Assembly (NCBI GenBank): GCA_040507035.1
Contig: JBEVVR010000044.1
Span: forward strand, 224,459-288,458
Source: Thiodiazotropha sp040507035
Lineage (GTDB): Bacteria > Pseudomonadota > Gammaproteobacteria > Chromatiales > Chromatiaceae
Reading direction: 5' to 3'
Length of the DNA: 64,000 nt
Shown: positions 1-8,966 of the stretch, piece by piece
Numbering within the stretch: position 1 is the stretch's first letter
Layout: each line of letters starts with the position of its first letter
Notes under the pieces: model-generated
Told to the model about the DNA's origin: nothing
The model's input: only the letters and a program-made list of their open reading frames with translations
Databases searched by the model: none
Position numbers and translations under genes: made by a program

Positions 1-1222
1 CGAAACCCGCCCAGGCATAGGCGACCAGATCGAGCACCTTACTCTCCCGATCCAGCGCCAGGACAAAAGCAACCAAGGCAATCGACAACACGGCCAAGCG
101 ACCCACGACCACCAACTCCGCCTCACTCGCCTGTTTGCGCAGTAACAGACGATAGAGATCACCGGTAAAGGTGCTTGAGGAGACCAATAATTGGGAATCG
201 GCGGTGCTCATGATGGCCGCCAAGATAGCGGCCAGGCAGATCCCGGCTACCAGGGGGTGAAACAGCAGGTCGACCAGACGTATGAAGACAGTCTCCGCAT
301 CCTGCAGCGGGGATTCAAAGAGGGGAATACCCACCAATCCCACCAGACAGGCAGCCGTGAGGGAGATGAATACCCAGCTCACCGCAATCCGCTCCGCCTT
401 GGGAACGAATCCGCTCTGCCTGATGGCCTTGAAGCGTGCCAGGATGTGTGGCTGTCCGAAATAGCCGAGCCCCCAAGCCATCAGGGAGAGTATGGCAATC
501 AAGCCAAGGGGTTCCCCATCTTTGTCGGTCAAGGGGTTGAGCAGCTCCCCATTGATACTCCCCATGGTCGATACAAAGTTATCCACGCCCCCCAGCTCAA
601 CCAGGGTGTAGAGGGGTATGGCCACAAGCGCCAACAGCATCAGCAGACCCTGAAACAGATCGGTCCATGAGACAGCGAGAAAACCGCCGAATGCGGTGTA
701 GAGAATGATGATAGAGGCACCCGAGGCGACCGCCCAGAAATAGGGCAGGCCGAACACCGATTCGAAGAGCTTGCCCCCGGCAACCAGCCCCGAGCTGGTA
801 TAGAAAAGAAAAAACAGGAGAATGAAAAAGGATGAAGATATACGGATCAAGCCACTGGAATCCTGAAAGCGGTTGGAGAGATACTCGGGCAGTGTGAGCG
901 CATTCCCCGCGGCCTCGGAAGCGCTACGCAATCGAGCCGCTACCAGCTGCCAATTGAGCCAGGTACCGATGAGTAAGCCTAGCGCGAGCCACAAGGACTC
1001 AAGCCCCGCAAGATAGGCGTAGCCCGGCAACCCCAACAGCAGCCAACCGCTCATATCGGAGGCGCTGGCACTCAGCGCGGTCACCCAACTCCCCAGACTT
1101 CTACCACCCAATACAAAGTCGGACAGATTCCTCGTCCGTCGCCAGGCGACGATACCGATGCTCAACACGGCCAGCAGATAGCAGAAGAAACTCAAGCCTA
1201 CCAACAGCTGGTCACTGCTCAC
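1..1222 (-). CDS. putP: Sodium/proline symporter PutP (partial, C-terminus beyond window)
   Basis: Translating the minus strand from a GTG at 1222 gives an uninterrupted frame of about 407 codons to the window edge. It is a very hydrophobic polytopic membrane protein of the sodium:solute symporter (SSS) family. Visible family signatures are an N-terminal SDFVLGGRSLGSW stretch, ASDMSGWLLLGLPG soon after, GGFLAVSWTDLFQG in the middle and ADSQLLVSSS near the window edge, which fit PutP better than other SSS members. PutP imports proline with Na+ across the inner membrane. The GTG overlaps the TGA of the upstream SPL-like gene (GTGA), so the two may be co-transcribed. About 90 residues of the usual 490-500 would lie outside the window. 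Proline as substrate is inferred from family similarity. Confidence 0.85.
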   Translation of the reverse strand, partial: MSSDQLLVGLSFFCYLLAVLSIGIVAWRRTRNLSDFVLGGRSLGSWVTALSASASDMSGWLLLGLPGYAYLAGLESLWLALGLLIGTWLNWQLVAARLRSASEAAGNALTLPEYLSNRFQDSSGLIRISSSFFILLFFLFYTSSGLVAGGKLFESVFGLPYFWAVASGASIIILYTAFGGFLAVSWTDLFQGLLMLLALVAIPLYTLVELGGVDNFVSTMGSINGELLNPLTDKDGEPLGLIAILSLMAWGLGYFGQPHILARFKAIRQSGFVPKAERIAVSWVFISLTAACLVGLVGIPLFESPLQDAETVFIRLVDLLFHPLVAGICLAAILAAIMSTADSQLLVSSSTFTGDLYRLLLRKQASEAELVVVGRLAVLSIALVAFVLALDRESKVLDLVAYAWAGF

Positions 1223-2511
1223 TGCGCTCTCCTATTGGCAAGGATCTTCCTTTGATAGGCCTGTTTCATCGCCGCTTCGAACTCCTGATTAGTGGCATAG
1301 TCACTACCGAACACGGGTTGCCAGAGGCTATGGTTCTCCATGCAGAGATAGAAAAAGACCTCCTGGTGCCAAGGCTCCAGCGATTGATAGGCAAAGCGGA
1401 ACATCTGTTCCTTGATCTTCCTGGGATAGGAGAGCTTGCCATCGCTCTCCACCATCGGCATCTGCAGGATCTTACTACGAAAACCGCTGCGCCCGCGTAG
1501 CTGCTTGATCACCGGTTTTATATAGGTCAGGGTGCCCAGGGAGACCAACACCACCTCCTCAGCGGAGAAGGTTTGCAGCATGGCTTGAAACAGGGCGCCG
1601 TAATCCTGTTGCCACTGCGCATAGTGGATCATGGGATGAAGGTGAAAGCCCACCAACACCCCGCGGTCCGCGACACGGCGGGCCGCCTGCATACGCTCCT
1701 GCAACGCAGCGGTGAGGTGCTCCTCATGGGCGATCAGAGTCGGCGTGTTGAGCGACCAGGTACAGAGCAGATTGGGTGGCAGATCCGCTTTCAGCAGGTG
1801 GCTGATATTTTTCGATTTACTCTTCAGCTCCAGAATCACATTTGGATTGCGCCAGGCAAACGCCAGCAGAGCATCCAGCACGCCCCCTTGATTACCCCAC
1901 ATCAGGGAGTCGGATGATTGCCCCGTGCCGATATGATAGGTGCGTGTCGGATCGAGTTCGAGTTGGCTGAGCTTGCGTGCAAACGCCTTGTCGAAACGGA
2001 CCTCGTCACCGTGATAGAAGGATTGGATGCTGCAGTAGCTGCAGTCGAAACCGCAATTCTCCACCGCATCCAGGGTCATCAGGTTGCAGCAGCGGGTTCG
2101 CGGCGACGCCACAGGACAGGGGCCAAGGGCGAGCTTCTCTTTTTCGACGTCAATGCGTTTAATGCGTTGCAGATCCGACGCCGGCTTTAGCGGTAACCGC
2201 GGATAGCGTTTCGGCTTCAGCTTGAGCTGCTGCCAATGACCGCTGAGGTTCTTCAACAGCCTCTGCCGCCGTTGCTTAGGATTGAGACTGCTGCCGTCTG
2301 ACTCTGGCCAGATCTCGTCCAAAGGCCGCTCTCCCCACATCGCCAGATCGGCGGCGATATCACTAAGCTGTTGCAACTCTTGCTGGGTGAAGCGGAAGTC
2401 AAGGCACTGTTGACGGAGAAAATGCTGCTGCCTGGGATCGAGTCGATCTATACCCGACCGTTGCAGCAAGGTCTCCAGTTTCTCTTCGTAGGCAGGGAAT
2501 TTCGCCTTCAT
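1219..2511 (-). CDS. SPL-like radical SAM protein (spore photoproduct lyase family)
   Basis: A 430-residue protein with the radical SAM cysteine motif CGFDCSYC around residue 145, preceded by a CCNL segment, the arrangement of the SPL / DNA-repair-photolyase-like family. Such enzymes bind a [4Fe-4S] cluster through the three cysteines and cleave S-adenosylmethionine to a 5'-deoxyadenosyl radical. True SPL repairs the spore photoproduct in endospore formers. This genome belongs to a non-sporulating group, so the substrate here is unknown. The start ATG overlaps the stop of der (TGATG), and its own stop overlaps the putP start. This implies a der-SPL-putP transcriptional run. Family assignment is firm; function is not. 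Confidence 0.8.
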   Translation of the reverse strand: MKAKFPAYEEKLETLLQRSGIDRLDPRQQHFLRQQCLDFRFTQQELQQLSDIAADLAMWGERPLDEIWPESDGSSLNPKQRRQRLLKNLSGHWQQLKLKPKRYPRLPLKPASDLQRIKRIDVEKEKLALGPCPVASPRTRCCNLMTLDAVENCGFDCSYCSIQSFYHGDEVRFDKAFARKLSQLELDPTRTYHIGTGQSSDSLMWGNQGGVLDALLAFAWRNPNVILELKSKSKNISHLLKADLPPNLLCTWSLNTPTLIAHEEHLTAALQERMQAARRVADRGVLVGFHLHPMIHYAQWQQDYGALFQAMLQTFSAEEVVLVSLGTLTYIKPVIKQLRGRSGFRSKILQMPMVESDGKLSYPRKIKEQMFRFAYQSLEPWHQEVFFYLCMENHSLWQPVFGSDYATNQEFEAAMKQAYQRKILANRRAQ

Positions 2512-3902
2512 CAGCGTTTGCGCGTCACAAACTGCTTCAATCTCTGACGCTTCTGGACCTGGCGCTTGGTGAGTTTGTTTTTCTTTCCCTGATAGGGATT
2601 GTCACCGCTACGGAATTCGATACGTATCGGGGTGCCATCAAGCCTCAATGCCTTACGGAAACGGCCGACGAGATAGCGTTTATAGCCGTCAGGCACCTGC
2701 TCTGTCTGGTTGCCGTGGATGACAATGATGGGTGGATTCTTTCCACCCTGGTGGGCATAACGAAGCTTGATCCGGCGACCTCTCACCTGGGGCGGCTGAT
2801 GCTCCTCCACCAGGGCCTCGAGGAGACGGGTCAATTCCGGTGTCGGCAGATCGCGCATGGCGTTGCGATAGACCTTCTCCACCAGCTCGAAGAGATCTCC
2901 CACACCGGAGCCGTGCAGTGCGGAGATGTAGTGGTGGCGGGCGAAGTTGAGAAACGGCAGCTTGCGATCTATTTCACTCTTGATGGTTTCACGCGCTTCG
3001 TCGCTCAAGCCATCCCATTTGTTGATCACCAGGATCAGCGCCCTGCCGCTGTCGAGGACATGGCCCGCCAGGTTGGCATCCTGCTCGCCTATCCCCTGTT
3101 GCGCATCCACCAGCATCAGCACCACATTGGTCTCCTCTATCGCCTGCAGGGTTTTGATGATGCTGAACTTCTCGATCGCCTCATGGATACGCGAACGGCG
3201 CCTTACCCCGGCGGTATCGATCAGGGTGTAGTGGCGGTCGTTACGGCTGAAGGGGATGTAGATACTGTCCCGAGTGGTGCCCGGCTGATCAAAGGCGACC
3301 ACCCGCTCTTCACCCAGCATTCGGTTCACCAGGGTCGATTTTCCCACATTGGGACGACCCACCACCGCGATGCGAATCCCTGCCTCTTGCGCCGGCAGTC
3401 CGCTCTCCACGGGAGGCAGGGAGTCCAGTACCCCGTCGATCAGATTGCGTACACCCCGACCATGCACCGCCGCAATGGTATAGAGCCGATTGAAACCGAG
3501 GCGGTAGAAGTCGCTGGCGGCCAGGTCGCTCTCTATCCCCTCGCTCTTGTTGACTGCGAGGGTGACCGGCTTACCAGTACGCCGCAGTTGTTGCGCGATC
3601 GCCTCGTCGCCGGCGCTGCAACCCTCCCTGGCATCGAGGAGAAAGAGGATGTGGTCGGCCTCGCCGATCGCCTGCACCACCTGCTGCTCCATCAACTGAT
3701 CGATACCGATCTGATCACCGCTGATGCCACCTGTATCCACTACCACATAGGGGTGTTTACCCAGTTTTCCGGTACCGTATTTGCGATCCCGGGTGAGTCC
3801 GGGCTGGTCCGCCACCAGGGCATCCCGGCTGCGGGTCAAGCGATTGAAGAGAGTTGACTTGCCCACATTGGGTCGTCCGACCAGAGCGATGACCGGCAGC
3901 AT
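2511..3902 (-). CDS. der: Ribosome biogenesis GTPase Der (EngA)
   Basis: The protein has 463 residues, typical for the family, with two tandem GTPase domains. The first P-loop, GRPNVGKST, lies near residue 8 and is followed by DTGG and NKSEG. The second GRPNVGKST is near residue 182, with DTAG and NKWD (G4). The last ~110 residues form the KH-like domain and end in a basic tail. Der acts in the cytoplasm in late 50S subunit assembly and is essential in most bacteria. It lies 1 bp after bamB, as in the hisS-yfgM-bamB-der gene order of enterics. Confidence 0.97.
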   Translation of the reverse strand: MLPVIALVGRPNVGKSTLFNRLTRSRDALVADQPGLTRDRKYGTGKLGKHPYVVVDTGGISGDQIGIDQLMEQQVVQAIGEADHILFLLDAREGCSAGDEAIAQQLRRTGKPVTLAVNKSEGIESDLAASDFYRLGFNRLYTIAAVHGRGVRNLIDGVLDSLPPVESGLPAQEAGIRIAVVGRPNVGKSTLVNRMLGEERVVAFDQPGTTRDSIYIPFSRNDRHYTLIDTAGVRRRSRIHEAIEKFSIIKTLQAIEETNVVLMLVDAQQGIGEQDANLAGHVLDSGRALILVINKWDGLSDEARETIKSEIDRKLPFLNFARHHYISALHGSGVGDLFELVEKVYRNAMRDLPTPELTRLLEALVEEHQPPQVRGRRIKLRYAHQGGKNPPIIVIHGNQTEQVPDGYKRYLVGRFRKALRLDGTPIRIEFRSGDNPYQGKKNKLTKRQVQKRQRLKQFVTRKR

Positions 3903-3903
3903 C

Positions 3904-5061
3904 TCAGTGGATCTCGGTCTCTATCGGGTGGGCTCGCAAGGCGCTCAGATTCCCCCCCTCATCCAAGACATAGACAATATCGTTCACTACCAGCGGTTTA
4001 AGGCGGATGGCATCGCTACTGATCCTGATGCGCGCCAGCTGGCGACCATCCTCCTGGGAGAGCCAGTGCAGATAGCCATCGAAATCGCCGACTACGATCT
4101 TATCCTCCACCATCGCCGGAGCGGAGAGCTTGCGTGCGTGGAGTTTCTTCTGCTGCCACAGGGTGGCGCCATTGGTGGCATCCAGGGACCAGACATGATC
4201 CTCATCGTCGGTAATGAAGACCTGGCGCCAGCTGGCATCGAGCCCGGCATGGGAGGAGATATTGCGCCGCCATAGCACCACACCGCTGGACTCGGAGACC
4301 GCGGCCACGTCTCCCTGGTAAGCGGTAACGTAGAGGGTTCCCTCCACCAAAACCGGATCCGCATCTATATCCACCACCCGTTCCAGCTCGGTACGCCCCT
4401 TGGGGGTGGAGATGGTCGCTTCCCAGTTCACCAAACCGTTCTCCAGAGAGAGTCCGACCAATTTACCGCCGGCAAATCCGCTCGTCACCTGGTAGTTATT
4501 GACCACAGGGGAGCTATCGCCACGCAGGGTCAACACCGGAACGCTGCGATCATAGAGCCAGCGCTTTTCTCCATTCTCGGTGGCGTAGACGGCGACGCCG
4601 CCATCGGTGGTCCGGCAGACAACCTTCGCATCATTGATCACCGGTGACGAAAGGACTTCACTGCTGACACGCCGGCGCCATCTTTCGCTGCCATCCTCAG
4701 CGTTCAACAGGATCAATTCCGCTTCCAGCGTACCGAGGGCAATCAGACCCTCCGCAACCCCGGGCCCACCACTGAGCGGACTTTCGGTATCCGCAGTCCA
4801 AACACGATCACCGGTTTCAGGATCGAGGGCAATGAGCTCACCCGAGGGTTCAGCCACATACAGGACTCCCTCGCTGATGACGGGTTGGAGCCTAAGCAGT
4901 GCCTCATCCGCATCCTCGAAACTGGCATCCCAGATCTCTTCGATTCGCAGTTCCGCTTCCAGCTCTATCAGCTCGGACGGGGGATCCGCATTGTCCTTTC
5001 CGCTTAACGCACTACAGCCTGCGAAGAGCAACAACAAAGGCCAGAAAAGTACGGCTCTCAT
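3904..5061 (-). CDS. bamB: Outer membrane protein assembly factor BamB
   Basis: A 385-residue lipoprotein. The start at 5061 was chosen because it follows a GAGG ribosome site and opens directly into a lipoprotein signal (MRAVLFWPLLLLFAGC, lipobox FAGC). A longer reading from 5097 would add 12 residues before the signal and overlap yfgM more. The mature part is a chain of PQQ-type beta-propeller blades, seen in repeated ALDPETGDRVW-, LNAEDGSERW- and LDATNGATLW-like segments. BamB is the propeller lipoprotein of the Bam complex that inserts beta-barrel proteins into the outer membrane. It sits between yfgM and der in the conserved order. Confidence 0.95.
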   Translation of the reverse strand: MRAVLFWPLLLLFAGCSALSGKDNADPPSELIELEAELRIEEIWDASFEDADEALLRLQPVISEGVLYVAEPSGELIALDPETGDRVWTADTESPLSGGPGVAEGLIALGTLEAELILLNAEDGSERWRRRVSSEVLSSPVINDAKVVCRTTDGGVAVYATENGEKRWLYDRSVPVLTLRGDSSPVVNNYQVTSGFAGGKLVGLSLENGLVNWEATISTPKGRTELERVVDIDADPVLVEGTLYVTAYQGDVAAVSESSGVVLWRRNISSHAGLDASWRQVFITDDEDHVWSLDATNGATLWQQKKLHARKLSAPAMVEDKIVVGDFDGYLHWLSQEDGRQLARIRISSDAIRLKPLVVNDIVYVLDEGGNLSALRAHPIETEIH

Positions 5062-5068
5062 TTCAACC

Positions 5069-5695
5069 TCATGGGGAGTTGGCAGCCAGATCGTCAAGCT
5101 TCATCTGCAGCAGGTTGCGATCGCTGACCTCCAGAGTCATGGCCAGGGTATAGGCAGCGGCAGCGGCCGCCTTGTCGCCCCTGGCAAAGGCGATATCACC
5201 CCGGATCACCGCAAACTCGCCAGCAAATCCACCCTCCTCAGAGAGCACCAGCTTCTCGGCAGCGTCGAGATCACCCTCATTGAGCAGGATGCGTGCAAGA
5301 TTGAGCTGCACCAGCTGCTGCAGCGCCGGGTTATGCGCACGCTGAACCGCCCACTGCAGACGGGAGATCGCCGTGGCGGCATCGCCCTCTTCGAGCTTTA
5401 CCCTCGCCTCGGCCATAGCGGCAAATACGGCATAACTGCTGTTGTCGTAGTTACTGCGCATCAGCTCCGCCTGCTTCACCGCGGAGGCCTGGTCCCCTCG
5501 ATCCACCGCGGCCACTACCTGGTTGAAGGCGAGTGCCGCTTCGGCACCGATCCTGTCCTTGTAGTTCCCCCAGGCCTGCCAGCCGAAAACACCACCCAAA
5601 CCTATCACCAAACCGGCAATTACCGAGGTACCGTTCTCTTTCCACCAGCGTTTGATCGCCTCGACCTGTTCTTCTTCGGTCTGAAACTCGCTCAT
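5069..5695 (-). CDS. yfgM: YfgM family tetratricopeptide protein (SecYEG-associated)
   Basis: This 208-residue protein has a short cytoplasmic N-terminus containing EEEQVEAIKRWWKENG, then one membrane helix (about residues 23-42, TSVIAGLVIGLGGVFGWQAW) and a periplasmic region of TPR-like helices. That is the standard YfgM layout (about 206 residues in E. coli). YfgM associates with SecYEG and PpiD and is thought to hand over exported proteins in the periplasm. It overlaps the extreme upstream reading of bamB but ends 8 bp before the preferred bamB start, so the two are probably translated from one message. Confidence 0.9.
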   Translation of the reverse strand: MSEFQTEEEQVEAIKRWWKENGTSVIAGLVIGLGGVFGWQAWGNYKDRIGAEAALAFNQVVAAVDRGDQASAVKQAELMRSNYDNSSYAVFAAMAEARVKLEEGDAATAISRLQWAVQRAHNPALQQLVQLNLARILLNEGDLDAAEKLVLSEEGGFAGEFAVIRGDIAFARGDKAAAAAAYTLAMTLEVSDRNLLQMKLDDLAANSP

Positions 5696-5761
5696 TGTCT
5701 ATACCTTCAATGACTCTCTGTTTATTGATATGCGCCGGCTGACAGCCTCGCCGGCGTCTCT

Positions 5762-7042
5762 TCATTGTCCTCGGCTTATGCTCTGCTCAAGCCTCTCTTG
5801 CAATTGCGCCAAGGCTATCTGCTGCTGTTCGCCTTCGCCACGCAGAGGCTTTAGGCCGATCTCTTGGCGTGCCACTTCATCCTCGCCCAGAATAAGTGCA
5901 AAACGTGCCCCGCTACGATCCGCCTTCTTCAGCTGATTCTTGAACGTACCACCCCCGCAGTGGCTGATCAGACGCAGCCAGGGTAGTTCACTACGTAACT
6001 GCTCTGCCAGCAACACCCCTTCTCGGGATGCCTTATCCCCCATCATCACCAGGTAGACATCGGGAGCGGAGAGTTGTTCTTGCAAATCGCGGTTCTCGAG
6101 CATCGCGATCAAGCGTTCCAATCCCATGGCGAAGCCTATCGCTGGGGTCGCTCTTCCTCCCAGCTGTTGCACCAAGCCATCATAGCGTCCACCGGCGCAG
6201 ACTGTGCCCTGGGCACCCAGGCTGTCGGTAACCCACTCGAACACCGTCCGGCTATAGTAGTCCAGACCCCGTACCAGCCGCGGATTGAGGGTGTAGTCCA
6301 CCCCCGCATCATCGAGTCCCTGGCGCAGGCGATCGAAGTGAGCCAGCGACTGCTCCCCCAGGTGTTCCATCAGGCTGGGGGCATCCGCTATCACCGATGC
6401 CATTTGCGGATGCTTGCTGTCGAGGATACGCAGAGGATTGCTTTCCAGCCGGCGCTGGCTATCTTCGTCGAGTTCGTCAAAGCGCTGCTGCAGATAGGCA
6501 ATCAGGCGATCGCGATAGCGCCCCCGCTCCTCGGATGTTCCCAGGGTATTGAGCTGCAACTCCAAACCCTGAAGCCCCAACTCCTGCCAGATCCGCGCGC
6601 TGATCAGGATCAGCTCAAGATCGATATCCGGCCCTGTCAAACCGAAGGTCTCGACACCGATCTGGTGGAACTGGCGGTAGCGACCCTTCTGCGGACGTTC
6701 ATGGCGAAACATCGGGCCCTGATACCAGAGCCGCTGGGTCTGATTGAAGATAAGACCGTTTTCCAAACCCGCACGCACGCAACCCGCCGTACCCTCCGGC
6801 CGTAGTGTCAGGCTGTCACCGTTTCTGTCGGCGAAGGTATACATCTCCTTCTCCACAATATCGGTGACTTCGCCGATGGAGCGCTTGAACAGCTCTGTCA
6901 TCTCTACGATGGGCATACGTATCTCGGCATAGCCGTAGCGGCCAAGTACCGAGCGCACCCGATCCTCGAGAAACTGCCAGAGTGGCGTCTGCTGCGGCAG
7001 GATATCCTTCATCCCGCGTATGGCTTGGATCTGCTTTGCCAT
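5762..7042 (-). CDS. hisS: Histidyl-tRNA synthetase
   Basis: A 426-residue class II aminoacyl-tRNA synthetase. Motif 2 is seen as FRHERPQKGRYRQFHQ, the HisRS-specific loop as GLDYYSRTVFEW, and the glycine-rich ATP-binding segment as GGRYDGL followed by GFAMGLERL. A C-terminal anticodon-binding domain covers roughly the last 95 residues. It attaches histidine to tRNA-His in the cytosol. The start ATG opens MAKQIQAIRGMKDILP, as in close homologues. Its neighbours rodZ and yfgM follow the enteric order, but ispG, which often lies between rodZ and hisS, is absent here. Confidence 0.97.
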   Translation of the reverse strand: MAKQIQAIRGMKDILPQQTPLWQFLEDRVRSVLGRYGYAEIRMPIVEMTELFKRSIGEVTDIVEKEMYTFADRNGDSLTLRPEGTAGCVRAGLENGLIFNQTQRLWYQGPMFRHERPQKGRYRQFHQIGVETFGLTGPDIDLELILISARIWQELGLQGLELQLNTLGTSEERGRYRDRLIAYLQQRFDELDEDSQRRLESNPLRILDSKHPQMASVIADAPSLMEHLGEQSLAHFDRLRQGLDDAGVDYTLNPRLVRGLDYYSRTVFEWVTDSLGAQGTVCAGGRYDGLVQQLGGRATPAIGFAMGLERLIAMLENRDLQEQLSAPDVYLVMMGDKASREGVLLAEQLRSELPWLRLISHCGGGTFKNQLKKADRSGARFALILGEDEVARQEIGLKPLRGEGEQQQIALAQLQERLEQSISRGQ

Positions 7043-7182
7043 TGACTTGAAAAAATAGAATGAGGCTTTCGAATAAAACGGTGAAGAGTACCACGGAACC
7101 GCTGTTTTGGCCTAGTACTCCTTCAGCACGTTGCTGGCAGCTAAGGTTACCCCGCCAGTGCTCAGGGCAAGGAGATACTCGG

Positions 7183-8181
7183 TTACAGACGTTGTGGATC
7201 GAGGGTGAAACGGGCCACTTTACCTCGAGTGAAGGGTTCCAGATCGAAGGGCTCGCCATCGATGGTCAGCTTTACCCCTATGGCGTTCCCCAGCAGAACG
7301 CTGAAGGGTCCCAAGCGACTATCCAGCGTGCGCACCCTGCCGCTGCTGATCTCACCGTAGATCCGCAGTTTACCATTTTGATCTCTGACTTCTGTCCAGC
7401 AGGGCTCGCTGAACTGGAACACCACCCGTCTCGAGACCCTATCGGAGGTCTGTTCGAGCCTGGGCTTTTCCACGGGGGTCGCTGCCTGCACCGGAGTAAC
7501 CGTTACTGGTGTCTCGATTTCGACAGTTTGCGGCCGCTCCTCAGCAGCCGGCCCGAGTAATTCATTGGAACTGGAGAGCACCTCGTCGATCTCACTCAAC
7601 ACCTGCTCCGACTCTTCCACGACTCGGACCGGAGGCGGTGTTTGGGCCAGCTCCTGCACGGCGGGTGTCGGCGCTACGACAGCTTGCTCGACAGCAAGAT
7701 CCTCTGGGCCTAGCAGCTCTTGTTCCTGTGCTGGCATGGAGACTGGCTCATCCAACTCCACCCGGGTCAGCCACCAGTATAAAACCAAGCCGACCATGAG
7801 CAGCAGAATACCCCAGGTTACATAGCGCACCAGCCCAGAACCGCTATGCAGATCACGCCCCATTTCATGGGTTTGCGCCGCAGCTATTGGCAGTTCATCG
7901 GAGACAGGAAAGAGGTTTTGATAGGCTTCGACAACCGCATCCTCATTGACCCCAAGCAGTCGCGAATACTTACGCAGATAGCCCTGAACGAACACCGGCC
8001 CTGGCAGATTATCGAAATCATCGGACTCCAAGGCGACTATCATCGCCTGGCTCAGATGCAATTGGGAGGCCATTTTTGCCTGATCCAGACCAAGCCTCTC
8101 TCTCGCCTTGCGCAACTGCGTTCCAGGCCCAATCGCCACATCTGCAGTTGTGTCACCCTCATCTCTGCTCATGACATTCAT
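7183..8181 (-). CDS. rodZ: Cytoskeleton protein RodZ
   Basis: A 332-residue bitopic membrane protein. Residues ~20-85 form a Cro/C1-type helix-turn-helix fold (GTQLRKARERLGLDQAKMAS, then FVQGYLRKYSRLLGV), which in RodZ binds MreB. A single membrane helix follows (YVTWGILLLMVGLVLYWWLT, about residues 120-139). A low-complexity Pro/Glu/Val linker leads to a C-terminal beta domain (DUF4115). RodZ links the MreB cytoskeleton to peptidoglycan synthesis and maintains rod shape. The start overlaps the pilF stop (ATGA), indicating translational coupling. Confidence 0.93.
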   Translation of the reverse strand: MNVMSRDEGDTTADVAIGPGTQLRKARERLGLDQAKMASQLHLSQAMIVALESDDFDNLPGPVFVQGYLRKYSRLLGVNEDAVVEAYQNLFPVSDELPIAAAQTHEMGRDLHSGSGLVRYVTWGILLLMVGLVLYWWLTRVELDEPVSMPAQEQELLGPEDLAVEQAVVAPTPAVQELAQTPPPVRVVEESEQVLSEIDEVLSSSNELLGPAAEERPQTVEIETPVTVTPVQAATPVEKPRLEQTSDRVSRRVVFQFSEPCWTEVRDQNGKLRIYGEISSGRVRTLDSRLGPFSVLLGNAIGVKLTIDGEPFDLEPFTRGKVARFTLDPQRL

Positions 8182-8966
8182 TGACTTCTTTCAGATTCGT
8201 AGAGTGACTGGACCTCAGGTGCATCGGGAAACTCCTTGAGCAGCCTGCTTCTATACTCGCTGCTCTTTGCCAGATCCCTAAGCCTTTTTTCGATCTGCAC
8301 CCCTAACCACAGTGAGGCCGCGGTGGGTTTAACCTCACTGTGATAGCGCTCCAGATAGGCGCGCGCGGACAGATCCTTATCCTGCTGCAATGAGACCTCT
8401 GCCATTTGAATCAGTGCAACAGGATAGGTGGCACTGGCAGAGAGCGCGCGTCGATAGAAGTTCTCCGCCTTGGCGTCGTCGCCGGCACGTTCTAAACACA
8501 ATCCTGCATTCGTCATGGCCACCCAGGGCGTCGGATAGAGGGGATTGGCGAGTGCCTGCTCGAAGTCTTGCAGGGCCACATCGTAACGACCGAGTCGACA
8601 GTAATAGCTTCCCCGGGCATTTCGTATGTAGGGATCGCGAGCGTCCAGCTCGACTGCGCGGTCGAAGTGTTTCCCGGCCCGATCGCTCTCACCCAGCTGC
8701 TCGTATAGAATGGCAATCACATTGTTGGCTTCAGCGGACTTCTCATCCACCTCCAGCGCCTTCGTCAGCTTCTGCAACGCCACCGCCGACTGGCCATCCC
8801 GCATATAGGCCATGCCCATCTCCACATAGATCTTTGCCGGGCTGCTACGCTTCTCGCGACCCAGGTTACCTGTGGTATCAGTGGATTGCTGTAGGGTCGT
8901 ACAGCCACTTAGAATCAATACGGAAAATATCAGGAGATAGAAGTGATACCCTGCACTCGACTTCAT
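8178..8966 (-). CDS. pilF: Type IV pilus biogenesis/stability lipoprotein PilF (PilW)
   Basis: A 262-residue lipoprotein with signal and lipobox at LILSGC (cysteine near residue 22). After it come six or so TPR units from about residue 45 (for example KIYVEMGMAYMRDGQSAVAL and SAEANNVIAILYEQLGESDR). This is the PilF/PilW pilotin that helps the secretin PilQ assemble in the outer membrane for type IV pili. No other pilus genes are in the window, which is normal since pilF usually sits between rlmN and rodZ. It overlaps rlmN upstream and rodZ downstream by 4 bp each. Confidence 0.92.
   Translation of the reverse strand: MKSSAGYHFYLLIFSVLILSGCTTLQQSTDTTGNLGREKRSSPAKIYVEMGMAYMRDGQSAVALQKLTKALEVDEKSAEANNVIAILYEQLGESDRAGKHFDRAVELDARDPYIRNARGSYYCRLGRYDVALQDFEQALANPLYPTPWVAMTNAGLCLERAGDDAKAENFYRRALSASATYPVALIQMAEVSLQQDKDLSARAYLERYHSEVKPTAASLWLGVQIEKRLRDLAKSSEYRSRLLKEFPDAPEVQSLYESERSQ

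Noticed and set aside
2715..3857. Long plus-strand open frame opposite der
   Set aside because: It is the antisense of a highly conserved gene, has no ribosome site, and its composition (His/Gln rich) is that of a shadow frame.
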